Origin: Scatophagus argus | Taxonomy: Eukaryota > Chordata > Actinopteri > Scatophagidae | DNA: 64,000 bases | NCBI RefSeq assembly: GCF_020382885.2 | Contig: NC_058511.1 | Coordinates: 3,503,501 to 3,567,500 of the forward strand | Direction: 5' to 3' | Shown: positions 30,119-42,555 of the stretch, one piece after another | Position numbering within the stretch: the stretch's first letter is position 1 | Layout: the number at the start of each line of letters is the position of its first letter | The notes under the pieces: model-generated | Seen by the model: only the letters and a program-made list of their open reading frames with translations | Databases searched by the model: none | Told to the model about the DNA's origin: nothing | Translations under genes and position numbers: made by a program

Positions 30119-33114
30119 AGCTACTTTACCGTTCAGCTGTAATGAGAAGTGGCTAACAGAAGCAGAAAGTGGCTGCACAGACAGCGTTTACACTTCACGA
30201 CAGGAGTGGCCTGGGAATGGAATGAAAGGTGCCCTAATTTGCACATTTTCATTAAGTATTACTTGAACGTGTTCTAAACAACACGACTAAGGCGCACCTG
30301 CCAACATGCTGTCAACTTATGCCACAACCACAGATTGGATTTCCAACAAATTTTTAATACTGTCTTCCTTTCCCCATTATCAGCATGTTTCACAACAGGA
30401 GCTTCACTTTCTGTCGTGACTGCAGCTGAAATGGGATGTGAGACCAGACAAGTTTAATTATTTCAGCCAATCAGCACATATCTGCTACCAATTAGCTCTA
30501 TGCACACAGACACACGTGTAGGAAGTGTAAGAAGAATAGCAGCAGATTTAAACTAGTGATTAGCTCTTCAGTTATTCCATGTTGTTTTGATCGAACCAGA
30601 AATAGACAATTTACATGTTTTCGTGTCTGCAGCTGCTCCACCTCAGCTCCTCCGATGGAAACAGGGGTGTGTGCCTTCTTTGTCCTAAAATCAATGATCA
30701 GCTCCTTGGTTTTGTTGTTCTTTGTGCACTTAATGCAACTTAATAATCACCTTTGCAAGATGAACATGAAGTATGTTATGAACACTTTATACATCTCTCT
30801 GCTTTTAAGACGATATGAATCGTGCTTCATTTCAAATATCTCAAACACGGACTTTTTGAAAAGAAAGGAAAATTCGTCCACTGGCTTCAAAGCTACGATT
30901 CAGAGTAACAGGAGTGACAGTTGAAGAAGTCAAAGTCTTTCAAATGCCGTAGTAATAATTCTCGAGTAAAATGTTATCTCCACAACCAGAGAGCTAAGAG
31001 ATGACCCGTTTGTTTTTGTTCCTGTAAACTTTATCAGGTCATTTTCATGGAGAAACAAGAGCTTTTGTACACAGATAAAAAGTGATCATTTCATTTCATT
31101 TGAAGAAAAAATCCTTCCACATGTAGTTTAGCATTTCACATTTAGCTCCACCACGTTATCATCCCAACTTGTCACAATGAAACCGCAGTTCCCAGTGAAA
31201 TGTGTCAACACCTGCTGGATGGAGGAGTGAACATGCACCACCAGAAGAGGAGTCCTAATTTCACTTTTCATGTAGCACAACCAGCAGCGAATATTTTTGC
31301 GTCACAGTGAGACGTCTCAGCTCTTGATCAGATTAACAGTCATTAGGCGACGGTCTTGCTTTCCGCACGTGGTCTGTCGGAATAGCTTTGATAACGGTAT
31401 TATAAACTCAAGTTGTGAGGCGACATAAGAGCAAAGTGAAGGAAATGCAGGAAACATTGCTTTTGTGAGTCATTTGTTCATTTTGTTGTTTTTATTTTTG
31501 AGCCTTCCCATTCGTGACTGTTACTGCCAGAACTGAACTTGGGCAGGACAGAAGAGCAGCACGAAAGCAGAAATATGACGCGAGTGAAACCGAGGTCAGT
31601 GGTGATGAGATTCTTGTCTTTGCTGCAGCCACCCGGCAGGATTTCAGGTCAATATGATCCTTGTTTAACTTCCTCACAACTTACAAAAGGGCATAAATAC
31701 TCTGGTAGAACACCAGTCTAGCAATTAGCTTCAAGGTCTCTTGAGTTTATGTTTTTTTTTTTCCTCTCTTCTCTCCCCTCATGCAGCAGGTCAGCAAGGC
31801 AGATGAAAATAATCATAAAATAAATTGGTACAGTCGAAAACAAATACGATGACTGAGCCCTTTTTTATTTTCTTTCTGTTTTGCATCATGGCCCTGGCAT
31901 GAAGTGCACAGCTAATTTATTCGAAGCATAAAACTCACACCACGAAACATGACTCGCACACAAAACCACAGCCGGACGCGAGCCTGCACAAACCCCCACC
32001 TCAGCAGCCGCCTGTCTGAACACATTCGCTGTAATGTGGAGGAATGGGACTCGGTCGGAGAGAACAGAGAGGTGGTGGTCCGCGATGCAGTTGGCGGGGG
32101 GTGGGGGGTGACATGATAGACCAGAGAAGCTGTTAATGCATTGCTGTGATCTGTGGCCTGAGAACAGACAAGTGGCACCGCTGCGACAGGAGGACAGTAA
32201 GAGAGAGAGAAAGTGAGATGCTAATACACAGAAAGGATGAAAGAAGCGATAGAAAGCAATCAGTTTGCAGACAGAAGGAGAAAGAGTGAGGCAGCGCACT
32301 GGGCAAGGCTGACACTTTGTCAGAGGCAGAGCCAGTTGTCAGATGGGCTAATGCCGCCTCAGTTCAAGTCCCTCTTAAAGACGTCAGATCACACAGGCAG
32401 ATTGCCCGTGGAGGATTTGAGGCAGGCACTCGCCGGGGGAGCTGGGAAATTGCATTTGCTGCCTGCTACAAGATCCCGATAAGAGCAGATTTGTTCTAAG
32501 AACGCAATGACAGGGCAAGGTTATCACAAAGCTGCCTGCCCTCCCTACTGCAGAGGAGAGAGGAGGGGAGGAGGGGAGGAGAGGCTTCCTCACCCTCCTG
32601 AAACCCTCAGAGAAGACAGGGAGAAACTCGCAGGAAAACCCAACGGAAACGAGATGTGTGTCCACATCACCTCATCGCCACAGCAGCAAAGTGTGCAGAG
32701 CCAAAGACCGTGAGGGTGAAGGAGTGAAGGAAGCATTCAGATCAGTCACTTAAGTAGAAGTGCTAATTCCACACTGTAAAAATACTGCTCCAATTAAAAT
32801 CATAAGGAAAATGCTCCTAAGGTTTTCACTGTACTATTATATATTACTAGATGCATTAGTGTACAGGTAGGATTTTACTGCAGTTGGCTGAGGTGGAGCT
32901 CATTTTTTTGTTTTGTTAATCCTCACATTTGTGAAGCTGGAACCACCACAAAATGTTTTCGCATAAAACTTTATCCCCCACTCATTACCTTCAGCGTAGG
33001 CTTGACTTACATTGCAGCGCTGCTGAGACGAGAGGGCCAGGTTAGTTCAGAAAGAGACACGTCTGACATTCAGTCTTACAGGTGACTGGTCTGTCATTGG
33101 CTAAGAGTGAAAGA

Positions 33115-33146
<32 letters not shown>

Positions 33147-34740
33147 AGTAAAAGTTCAAAGAAGAATGTGTGGAGGTGTGAGCTCTGAAGGTTTAAGGCT
33201 GTCAAAACCTTAATCTGTCTGTCACGAGGTGCGTGGACGCTGGGCTTAAAGTTGGCGGGATGTCGGGCTGATGTCATTTGGACAGCCGGCGCTCATCACA
33301 AGACGTTTCCGGCTGACACTTCGTTCTCCTGCACAGGACTTCCTCCTCCGCCTCCAGACGATGTGTCTGTCCGTGTGAAGGAGATGTAAACACAGCCGTG
33401 ACAAAATGAACCCTCAATACGCTGAACTGGAGAAGGCGGGCCAGCGAAGCATTGAAGTCTCGAAGTTACAGACCAGACAAACGCATTACACTGAAAGAAA
33501 ATTTAAATATTTTTTTTCTTTACATTTATTTTGAGACACAATCATTTACTAAAAGTCAGATGTGTGTTAATAAAAATGTGCAACCAACCATGTAGCAAAT
33601 TTTTATTCATCATTCAAAAACTATTGGAAACACAACAGCTCATATGTTGAACTACACATTTGTCTCTAAACAAATTTTTGTAATTTTGTTGTAAATCTCA
33701 TGCTTTCATTAGCTGGGAGAACAGCAGTTAAACACGGCCTTGTTTAGGCCTTTAGTCGATCAGTCAGTCAATAAACATACGCGACGTATTAACGCATGAC
33801 GTAATGGACATGCGCTGCAGGTTACATGTGACGGGTGCTGCGGCAGACAGACAGCAGAGACGTGATTGAACGTGAAGACACTGACTCACCACCACATCCT
33901 GATGCTTCCATACAGCAACATGGCTGCGTCTGGACTGCAACGATCAAGCTTACAAACGTGTTTAATCTCGCCTCGTGCTTTTCCCATGATGCACTGACGC
34001 CGCTGCAGCTCCCTACCAACTGAGGGCTTCTCGCTCCTCCCGCGCTCACTGCTGACGATATGAGAGGAACCCGGTGAAGCGGAAGGAAACTTCAGGATCC
34101 GGGAGGATTTGCTGGATACTTTAACTAATTTAGGGCGTTCGCCGTCTCCTGAATCACAGGCGACGTAGAGAGGTGTGAATTTTCTAGATCAGCAATACAG
34201 CAGCGTGGACAGGCTCATGGTTTTGATGCAGTGTTTCATCGGGTGTGTGTGTGAAGTAAATGTTCGTACTGGGTGTGATTTAGTGCCTGCGGAGGTAAAT
34301 AAAATCATTTCTCAAGGCCCTTCCTGTCAAGCCTGTCACACAGAAAGATCACGCTGTCGATGACCTGATCTTCACGCAAAACGCCGCTGAATCAGACCAC
34401 AGAGACACCAGCTGCTCTCGGAACAAACGCAAATAAGTTTCTGTCACCCAAAGCAAAGACAACTCGCTTGTGAATGTTTACAGTTTATTTTTATTGACAA
34501 TATTTTTGATGTGCTTGATGGATAGATAGATAATACATGAATAAATAAATAAAAAGAATAAATCCATGAAGCTGACCTGAATAATGTTAAAAGTTGTTGA
34601 CATTCACTTTTCTTTTCTTTTTTGATAAAAACAGGTCATAGTTAGCAGCCTGTTGTTTGTAGCATTTCAAGAAAAAAGCCTTTTCCTGCACATATTGCTT
34701 TTTATATTTACAGTAGTACTGAACCATGATGGGTAGACAT
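30119..34740. other. intergenic DNA between two inverted Tc1 fragments
   Basis: No gene is recognised. It includes an AAGTA-type repeat copy at 32,719-32,907, a G-rich patch at about 32,093-32,111, a purine-rich patch at about 32,549-32,585 and a short GT/GA run near 33,115-33,145. The remainder looks unique. Confidence 0.6.
32719..32907 (+). repeat. AAGTA-type interspersed fish repeat
   Basis: It starts with a segment like AAGCATTCAGATCAGTCACT, followed by TTAAGTAGAAGTGC and CACTGTAAAAATACTGCTCC. It ends with CTGAGGTGGAGCTCATTT. This order matches, from memory, the 5' to 3' order of a very common fish repeat. The family name is uncertain. Confidence 0.6.
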
Positions 34741-34745
34741 ATAGA

Positions 34746-35225
34746 CACTATATTGACAAAAGTATTCAGACAGGGGCTGTTTTTCAGGGCTCGGCCCCTG
34801 ACTTCCAGTGGAGGGAAATCTTAATGCTTCAGCATACCAAGACATTTTGGACAATGCTATGCTTCCAACTTTGTGGCAACAGTTTGTTGAAGGCCCTTTT
34901 CTATTCCAGCATGACTGTGCCCCAGTGCACAAAGCAAAGCTCCATAAAGACATGGTTGGATGAGTTTGGTGTGGAAGAACTTGACTGGCCCACACAGAGC
35001 CCTGACCTCAACCCCATCCAACACCTTTGGGATGAACTGGAACGGAGATTGTGAGCCAGGCCTTTTGGTCCAACATCAGTGTGTGACCTCACAAATGCTC
35101 TACTGCATGAATGGGCACAAATTCCCACAGAAACACTCCAACATGTTGTGGAAAGCCTTCACAGAAGAGTGGAAGCTGTTAGAGCTGCAAAGGGGGGACC
35201 CTATTGATTCATGTTCATGGATTTG
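34746..35225 (+). mobile_element. truncated Tc1-like transposon, second copy
   Basis: A terminal repeat (ACTATATTGACAAAAGTATT, 34,747-34,766) is followed within 60 bp by the C-terminal half of a Tc1 transposase (DDE region with SPDLNPIQHLWDELE, frame from about 34,824). The HTH-encoding N-terminal half has been deleted. Sequence after the transposase frame matches the usual Tc1 tail until about 35,225, where it stops without a right terminal repeat. The core is inverted relative to 29,857-30,118, with only two differences that I count in 262 bp. Confidence 0.88.
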
Positions 35226-35749
35226 GTCCAACTTTTGTTTTCTCTGAAGTGTGTTTATCCACAAACAATGAGCACAGAGGAGGAGACACATACAAGAATT
35301 AAGAGAGAATCAGCTGACTGACTTCATGACGCACAAATAAACTAATTTGTGTCATCATTTCCAATCTACATGATCATCTTCTTAACAAAAATGCAAAACA
35401 GCGGCTTCCGTGAGGCGTGTTGTGGCGATGCTGCCTGAGTGTTTAGTAGCATTTAGTGGAGAGCAGCAAAACTGAGCAGTGACACCAGCTGTGGTTAGAT
35501 GGATGGGACCTTGTCTGGCTATAAATCACACTCTTGTTAACCCGCGGGCAAGCGAATGTAAAGCCACATCGGCCTCGGAGGAGCCTGCAACACGAGGCTG
35601 TTTTCACTTTAGCCGGTTCTTTTAGCTCGGTGAGTTCACATGTGGACATGAGAGTAAAACATGTGGACGTTGGTGGGCAGGGATGGACACGCTTTGAATA
35701 TGGAATCAGAAAACTGTGATTAGGCTTTCATACATGAACAGTTTTCTGC

Positions 35750-36140
35750 CGTTTGGCTAAGCTAAGAAACAAAAACTCACTAGACTGAAGTTAGGCTAAG
35801 AAAACAAACAAAATCACTAGAACAAAATAACAAGACCTGGCAGTGACAATGGCATGGAGATGTCGCTTGTTGCCTGACACAAGGGACAGGACAAACTGGC
35901 ACAGGACAAAGGGAGACGAGGACCATATATACACACACGAGGTAAGGACACAGGTGGAAACAATCAGGGCGGAGACAGGTAATCCCAAAGGAGGGAAAAC
36001 AGACAAAGGGAAAAGGCAAAGCTGACGACAACAGACACAGACAGGAAGTAGTGACAAAATAAAACAGGAAATCACAAGACAACATAGACACAAGACAAAA
36101 ACTGATTAAATAAACTTAACATCGTTTCTTGGACGTGACA
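35750..36140 (-). repeat. probable interspersed fish repeat (LTR-like)
   Basis: Read on the minus strand, this starts TGTCACGTCCAAG and contains pyrimidine-rich phrases such as CCTTTGTCCTGTGCCAGTTT and CACCTGTGTCCTTACC. I recognise these from a dispersed repeat of fish genomes, possibly a solo LTR. No coding part and no clear flanking duplication are visible, so boundaries and class are tentative. Confidence 0.4.
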
Positions 36141-36456
36141 TTTCGTGACTCGGAGGACCGGATCTTGCCCAGTCGCTCTTCATGGGTTTTGCCACGTCAG
36201 GTTGTTGAGAAGTTAGCTAATGATGTCAATTTCACAGGACCACTTTGTGCATATTGATACAGGTATAAGTGGTCAGAACGGAATATTATTCAAAGCAGCG
36301 ATCAGAAACAGACTGTAGACTGTAGACCAATCAGATCAGAGCTTTCAACAAAGCTGTGCTGAACAGAACGCAACACCACAAAGGATTTGCCAACTTAAAT
36401 TTGAACGTTAGAAGCAGGTTTGTCTGAATGAATTTAGTTTACCTTTACTTTAATTC

Positions 36457-36496
<40 letters not shown>

Positions 36497-36835
36497 CTTT
36501 CTACCTGCCAATATATCACAGCCTCTAGGTAGGAAGATTGATGGCATTAAATTGCTTCTATCCAGGTTTTTTATCGGGATTTACAGGCGTCGCTGTACCT
36601 AGAGCTTTCCAGCACCACTCCCTTCCATAAATCATGCTTTTTCACCTTACCGCCACTCTCTCCACACATGCACACACACACACACACGCACATTTTTTGC
36701 ACCCAAGCACAAACAGGTGCCACACACATGCACAAATACCCCGGCACACGAATGTACACACACGTCGACTCAGGGATATGGCTGTAACAAGATGGATGAC
36801 CTCCTTGCCGTCTGCTGCCAAAAACGAACCGTAAA

Positions 36836-36874
<39 letters not shown>

Positions 36875-37189
36875 AACACAGCAACTCAGAGGGAGCAACA
36901 CATGTACATTTTGACTCTGTAATGGAAAATGTCAATCTCTGTCGATGGCAGGCTCTGAAAACGCAGCGATTCCTTCCCTTCCACCCTTCGCTCTCATTAT
37001 GGGAAAATGTCACCTCATTTCCCAAGTACACGTCGCCTGATTAATTTCTGAAACGAGAGACAGAGATGGTGAGATGCAGAGAGATGGCATATGTCCCCTG
37101 GACTTCTCTATGGTGTTGTTTCTGTGGCCATAGTTTGTGTGTGATTAGAATGCATCAAGGTGGCTGCGCCTGACCCTGTTCGGTCGGTG

Positions 37190-37560
37190 GAAGAGCAACC
37201 CCAGCAGCGACAGCAGGTTTAGCAAGGTAGTCGAGACACGCTTCTTTCCTAGGGTCATCCTCCACCTGTCCCCTGTGGAATCCCAAGGTGTTCCCAGACC
37301 TGATGGGATCGCTAATCCCTCCAGCGTGATTCGGATCGGCCACGGGGTCTCTTCGCGGTTGGACGTGCCTGGAATACTTCCACAAGGGAAGTTTTTCATC
37401 AAAGTGTCCTACTTGTGTTTCTTGGCGTCTGGGATCTTTTTTGTTTCCTGTATTTGACACTATCTGCCTCAGTGTATTTAATGTTAAATGAACCAGGCGA
37501 GGAGAAGCAGCTCCACTCCAGGGTCCGTCTGGATGACCAAGCCCCTCACACTGTCTCTTA
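37190..37560 (+). repeat. degenerate fragment of a dispersed fish retroelement-like repeat
   Basis: The phrases GGGTCATCCTCCACCTGTCC, CCCTCCAGCGTGATTCGGAT and TGGACGTGCCTGGAATACTT, then AGAAGCAGCTCCACTCC and CCCCTCACACTGTCTCT, occur in the same order as in a repeat common in fish genomes (recalled, name uncertain). No intact frame remains. Confidence 0.5.
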
Positions 37561-38035
37561 ATTCTGTTTATACGACTTCCTGGAGTCTTTCAGCTGCTTT
37601 TTAGTTGCTCTTTAAGGTCTTTAAGGTTGCAAAGCTATCTTTGTATTTACACCGTGGTGTCGTTAAAGTCCCCGTTGGTGTAACGGCCAGCTTCCCAATG
37701 CTTTTGTCTACATAGCGTATTTGTAATAAAGCATATGAGCAAATCTCCCGAAATCTTGGCGTGTGCCTTTGAAAACGGCACCGCCACCGGTGGCTGTAGG
37801 CTCGAGAAGCAGAGGAGGAAATAAGCCCGAAAAAAAAAAGACGACGGCAGACAAATGAGGTGGAGGCGAACGGGAGAGGCAGCGACAAGTGTTTTACAGC
37901 TGCTAAATAATTAGAATCAGATACAACAGTGGCATTCTCCCTCCCCGCCTGTCAGACACTAGATAATGCAAACAAATGACCCTCAAATTGAAAACTGCGG
38001 GACAACATTGGAGAGTAGTCTGTCTCGTCAGAGAG

Positions 38036-38117
38036 TCTCACACACACACACAAACACACACACTGGAATAAACACACACACACACACACACTGGAATAAA
38101 CACACACACACACACCT
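38036..38117. repeat. compound CA repeat with duplicated CACTGGAATAAA unit
   Basis: A (CA)n array is interrupted twice by CTGGAATAAA, with the intervening CA tract repeated. This suggests a duplication of roughly 30 bp inside the microsatellite. Confidence 0.85.
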
Positions 38118-39689
38118 TGGGGCGCTGAAAAGACACAGTTTACAATCCAAATTATACCGTTATGACAGTCCAATTCTTTTCAATTTAAAGACTGATTAAA
38201 ATCCCCTGTTGCTTTGTGTTGTCGCCCAACCTGTGTGTAAGTGTGTGTGTGTGTGTGTGTTTAGAATTGAATATTGAATTACTGTACCTTCAATCAAAAA
38301 AAAAAAAGTTCCTGCTGCCTTGTTCTGAATACTGATATTTCATCATTTTTTTCCATGCAGGAGTAAGCAAGACTGAATGTAACCTTCATAATCATTACCA
38401 GCCTAACGCCGCTTTACTGACGTTAATGAACATCATTGGAGCTTCAGTTGACCATATCGCTGAGCGAAAGAGTTTCACATCTTCCTGAGCTGAGTATGAA
38501 TGTGTGAAAAGGCACAGGAATAACTGCTCGTCTCTTAAAATCTGACAGACTGTTTCCCCTCTGCGCCGTCCAGGGACTACAGGTGAAAAATTAAACTGAG
38601 CTAAAACACAAATGAAAATAAATGAACAAACGTTGTGGGGATAAAGGAGGGGAGGCAGAGCGTCCACTGCAATGTCCCCTCACTTCCAAAGCCCTGCGGA
38701 CCCGGAACAGCAGTGTTACTACCCAAATGATTCATTACTAAGTAAAGACGTTACTGCATTAGCACTTGTTGATTTATGAACCAAGTTTTCAATCCGGTTC
38801 TTGCTGGGACAACGTGAGACGCACCAGAGACGACCAACAGGAACACAGCAGGTAACGACGGGGTGCGTTTAGCAGCTGTGCTGGAGCTTTTGGTCAGACC
38901 ACGCAGTCTTCCTCGGCACGCCGACTCGTCCAGTTGCCATGGAGATGCAAAGATGTGTTGTTCACGTTCCCGAGCTGTTCTTAAGTCCTGTTTCCAAGGT
39001 GAAGAAGGGGATTTGACATCGAGGTGCTGTTTTTGTATCTTTTAATAACACATACGTTTTCTGTATTGTACATCTTATGTGCATTTCCACAGATCAACAC
39101 GTGATAATGAGACGTTTGGGGGCCTCACAGGACCAACGGGAATGTGCAGTACTGACACGGGACAACACAAACTGTGCTGTGATGCCAATTATGACGGGAA
39201 AAAGTTGTGTCCGTAGAGCTGTGATATGTGCGACAGCTTCAAACAACTCGCTCTTTTAAGATTACGTTACCACCGGCTGACTGCCTCAGCCAGCAGGTCA
39301 TGAGTGAAAGCTCCAGTTTGAAGTGTGAAAGACATTTAGAAAAAGCTTTAGTGATGTCGGTGGGTTTCGGTCGAGCTCACGGTGACACTTTTTCTTTGTT
39401 CTGTCGTTCCTCTGCAGCCTTCTTTCTTTCTCTATCAGCTCAGTGGTGCAGGAAGTGTACGCTGAAATTGAAACACTGACAAAAGACGGAGAGATTTAAG
39501 ATGGCTTTCCTGTGTGTGTGTGTGTGTGTCAGATGTGAAGAATGTGGCTTATTTGCTGTTCCTCCTCCTCCTTGTTCCTCTGCGTGAACGATGGAGGTGT
39601 TACCTGAAAAAGATGGCTGCATTTTCCTCTGCTTAGCAGGAAATATGTGAAGGTAGAGTTTTTACGTCAGAGGATCACAGCTCGACTGC

Positions 39690-39692
<3 letters not shown>

Positions 39693-39740
<48 letters not shown>
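39693..39740. repeat. (CA)n microsatellite
   Basis: An uninterrupted CA tract of 48 bp, likely polymorphic. Confidence 0.95.
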
Positions 39741-39744
<4 letters not shown>

Positions 39745-40199
39745 GGGAAAGAACATCGAGAGTAGATTACGATATGTTCAGCAGGGAACTTTAGTTCAGC
39801 CTTAATTTGAAACATTTGGTTTGTGTTAGCGTCATGTTTACTGCGACCAAATGTGTGACCAAACACGCAATACCGTCACAGAGGAAGACATACAGTTCAG
39901 ACCACTTGAGTTGTACCAAAATTAATATGTGGAAAAAGTTCAGGTCATGCAGTAAAAACATGAAAGTCTGAATTTTGATTTGATGAGGTGACAATGCGGT
40001 GTGTTTGCACACAGTCTCCCGAGCACCTCCGTCTCTGGGCTTCTCATTTGTTTTAATTTGTTAAACCGTTGATGTGTGTGTGTGTGTGTGTTCTCTCACA
40101 AAGAAGCATTCATCTAGAAATTTCATCTCCTGCTCTCCATCTCACTTGTCTTCAGAGACGTTCAAATTGGAAACACTGACACTGTCAGGTGCTGCTTCG

Positions 40200-40203
<4 letters not shown>

Positions 40204-40243
<40 letters not shown>
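40204..40243. repeat. (GT)n microsatellite
   Basis: An uninterrupted GT tract of 40 bp. Confidence 0.95.
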
Positions 40244-40244
<1 letters not shown>

Positions 40245-41429
40245 TTTGTGGGCCAGAAAAGGTAAACGTCGCCTTCCCTTTGGGGCCGCAGCTCTCAGAG
40301 TGCTGAAGGTGTTAGTGTGCGTGAAGCCTGAAGAGGTAAGTCTGTTCTCTTTGTCTCCTCACCTTTGATTCTTTCTTTTCTTTTGTATGTCAACAACCAT
40401 CTTTGTCACTTTGACCTCGGTGGCAAAGCACGACATCTTTAAACAGACCCCCCACTCCCCCAAAAGCAGAGAAAACCCTGATTTAAAACCCTCCGTGGCT
40501 GTGAGAGTGTCTGATCCGCTCATCACCAGGTCTTTATCAGGGTGAAGGTTTTTAGGCGCACCTGGAAGCAGCATCACCGAGTAAACAGCTGAGCAGAATG
40601 TTTCCGTCCACCTGTGGGGGCTCGGCTGCCGGATAAAACAGCCACAATCCACGAATCCACCGCCAGCTACACTCTTTGATTAAATAATGTTTGCTTGCAC
40701 TGAGAATGAAAAACAAAAGTGGTTGCAAAGATTTTTCCATTTTTCGTTACTTTGGACTGAGGCATAAATCTTCTGAATAAGAATTAAACATAGCTGGCGT
40801 TTTTCTTTACTTGTAACGGCTCCAGTTGTGGCAAGGAAAGTTTAATAAAGTGTTTTTAAAGTGTTTTCCCTTTCTGCTAAGGTTAATGCCAACGTCTTCA
40901 TGACATTAATGTGAAAACAAGAAAAAGGAGAGGGGGAGGTGGTATATTTTCAACTGCAAAAGCATCAAAAAAATTCAAATTTTATTGGATTTAAATGAAC
41001 CTTTCCCTTAATTTTCATTCATTTGTTGTTCCCAAAAATAGTAAAAAAAAAAAATAAATAAATAACAAAAAGAAACTAGTAAAGTATGAAGTGAAATTAT
41101 TAAACAATGAAATTATTTTTCTAAAAATTTGCTTAGGCAAAAGTTCTAATTTAGCAGAACGGACGCAGCCGACTCGGACTCCTGGCACACGAAGCTGCAC
41201 GGTGAAAGTGAGGCTTCAGCACAGATGGTGTCATTAATCTGTAGTCATCACACTGCGCAATTAACATTTACTTCATAACGGCACATTAAAGCAGATAACT
41301 TGTCATTTGCAGTTTAAATACTGCTGAATTTCCTCCAGCGGATCAAGTCCTGTTGGCATAATCCGTTTGTTGCTCACATTTTGTATTATTAATCTAAATC
41401 TGTAAAGTAATTAAATTCATCAGACGAGC

Positions 41430-41526
41430 GTAGTGGAGGAAAAAAGTACAACATCCCCTCTGAATTTTGAGTAGGTTAAAACTGACATACTCCAGTAGCT
41501 TGTAAATACCTTAAATTGTACTTTGT
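41430..41526 (+). repeat. AAGTA-type interspersed fish repeat, fragment
   Basis: It begins AGTGGAGGAAAAAAGTACAA and runs through CTCCAGTAGCTTGTAAATAC to TTAAATTGTACTTTGTAC, matching the internal part of the recalled fish repeat. A copy in the opposite orientation lies about 0.9 kb away at 42,420-42,555. Confidence 0.55.
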
Positions 41527-41890
41527 ACCTCCACCCAAATGCTTAATAACAATCAGCAGAGCTTTGATTGGTGCTTGTGTTGATGTACTCCACCTGTGCA
41601 CAGCAGGAGCAACACACCTGAGTCCACTCGCTGAGACGTGTCGCCTGGACCTCTCGCTGCCTCGTCAAAGTCTGTTTCTGCTGCTTCCACCTGGAGAGAT
41701 TGTTCAGTCACTCTTAAGCTGTGAAAGCACCTCAACTGGAGTATTTCCAAAATAATAACACTTAATTTTCAGGCGTGTCCACTTCCGTGTCTTTCTTTTC
41801 CCTTTTTTTGTCTCACTCAATCACAAGAATGGCAGCCCTGCTGGATGGAAAGCAATTACTGAGAGTGTAGATCATTTCGTTTACACGTGT

Positions 41891-41927
<37 letters not shown>

Positions 41928-42271
41928 CAGATTGTTTCAGTGGTGTTGATTTGTTTTTCTTATTTTAGAATTCAACTTCCTCCCGTCCTGATCCAGATCT
42001 CATTTCCTGACACTTTGCCCTCCTCCAGGGAACTCAGGGCGCACGTGTCTGACTGTGTGTTCGTGTTTGTGTGTTTGTGTTTGACCACAGCAATAATACA
42101 GAGAGGCTTCATTCCAGACAGACAAGCAGACAGGCAGACAGGCAGGCAGGCAGACAGATGAGATGTTTATTTGTCCTCAGTAGAGAAAAACAAAGGCGAA
42201 AAAAAGTTCATGTTTTGGGTGTTTTCAATGTCTCACAGAATATTTATAACTGTAAAATATTAGCAACAAAA

Positions 42272-42321
42272 TATTCAATACATATAGTATATATGTATAT
42301 ATATACTATATGTATTGAATA
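42272..42321. repeat. AT-rich perfect palindrome, 23-bp arms
   Basis: The arms 42,272-42,294 and 42,299-42,321 are exact reverse complements around a 4-nt spacer. The flanks to about 42,370 are further TATA/CATA repeats. It could extrude as a cruciform or form a hairpin in RNA. Most likely it is microsatellite-derived. Confidence 0.9.
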
Positions 42322-42419
42322 GTATAGTATATATAGTATATATATACATACATACATATATATATATAAATAGTGTTTTTGTATTAAACTGACATTGTGG
42401 TTTTGCTACTCGTGTATCA

Positions 42420-42555
42420 GGGAGTAAATTTACTGAGCTATTGTACTTCACTTGTGTATTCCCACCTTCTGCCACTTCATACTGCAGCTCCACTGCTGTT
42501 CAGAGGCTAATATATAACATGACACATTTTACTCCACTACGTTTATTACAGATCA
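42420..42555 (-). repeat. AAGTA-type interspersed fish repeat, inverted copy
   Basis: Phrases such as TTGTACTTCACTTGTGTATT, CTTCATACTGCAGCTCCACT and CATTTTACTCCACTACGTTT match the reverse complement of the recalled repeat. It is opposite to the fragment at 41,430-41,526. Confidence 0.6.

Larger units (their letters stand above)
36141..41400. other. intergenic DNA, CA/GT-rich
   Basis: No gene is visible. It holds several (CA)n/(GT)n runs (36,463-36,494; 36,838-36,868; 38,036-38,117; 39,693-39,740; 40,204-40,243) and one retroelement-like fragment at about 37,190-37,560. Apparent reading frames of poly-CV or TH residues here are translations of microsatellites. Confidence 0.65.

Noticed and set aside
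29530..30142. Open frames of 170 and 64 codons on the plus strand
   Set aside because: They are the antisense of a Tc1 transposase fragment.
32093..32111. G-quadruplex candidate
   Set aside because: Only two long G runs are present, so a four-run quadruplex would require splitting them. The evidence is too weak to list as a feature.
36571..36914. Cysteine-valine and threonine-histidine repeat frames on both strands
   Set aside because: They are explained entirely by (CA)n/(GT)n microsatellites.
42272..42321. Possible microRNA hairpin
   Set aside because: The arms are almost pure AT repeats, so the hairpin is explained by microsatellite structure and lacks the sequence complexity of a miRNA.
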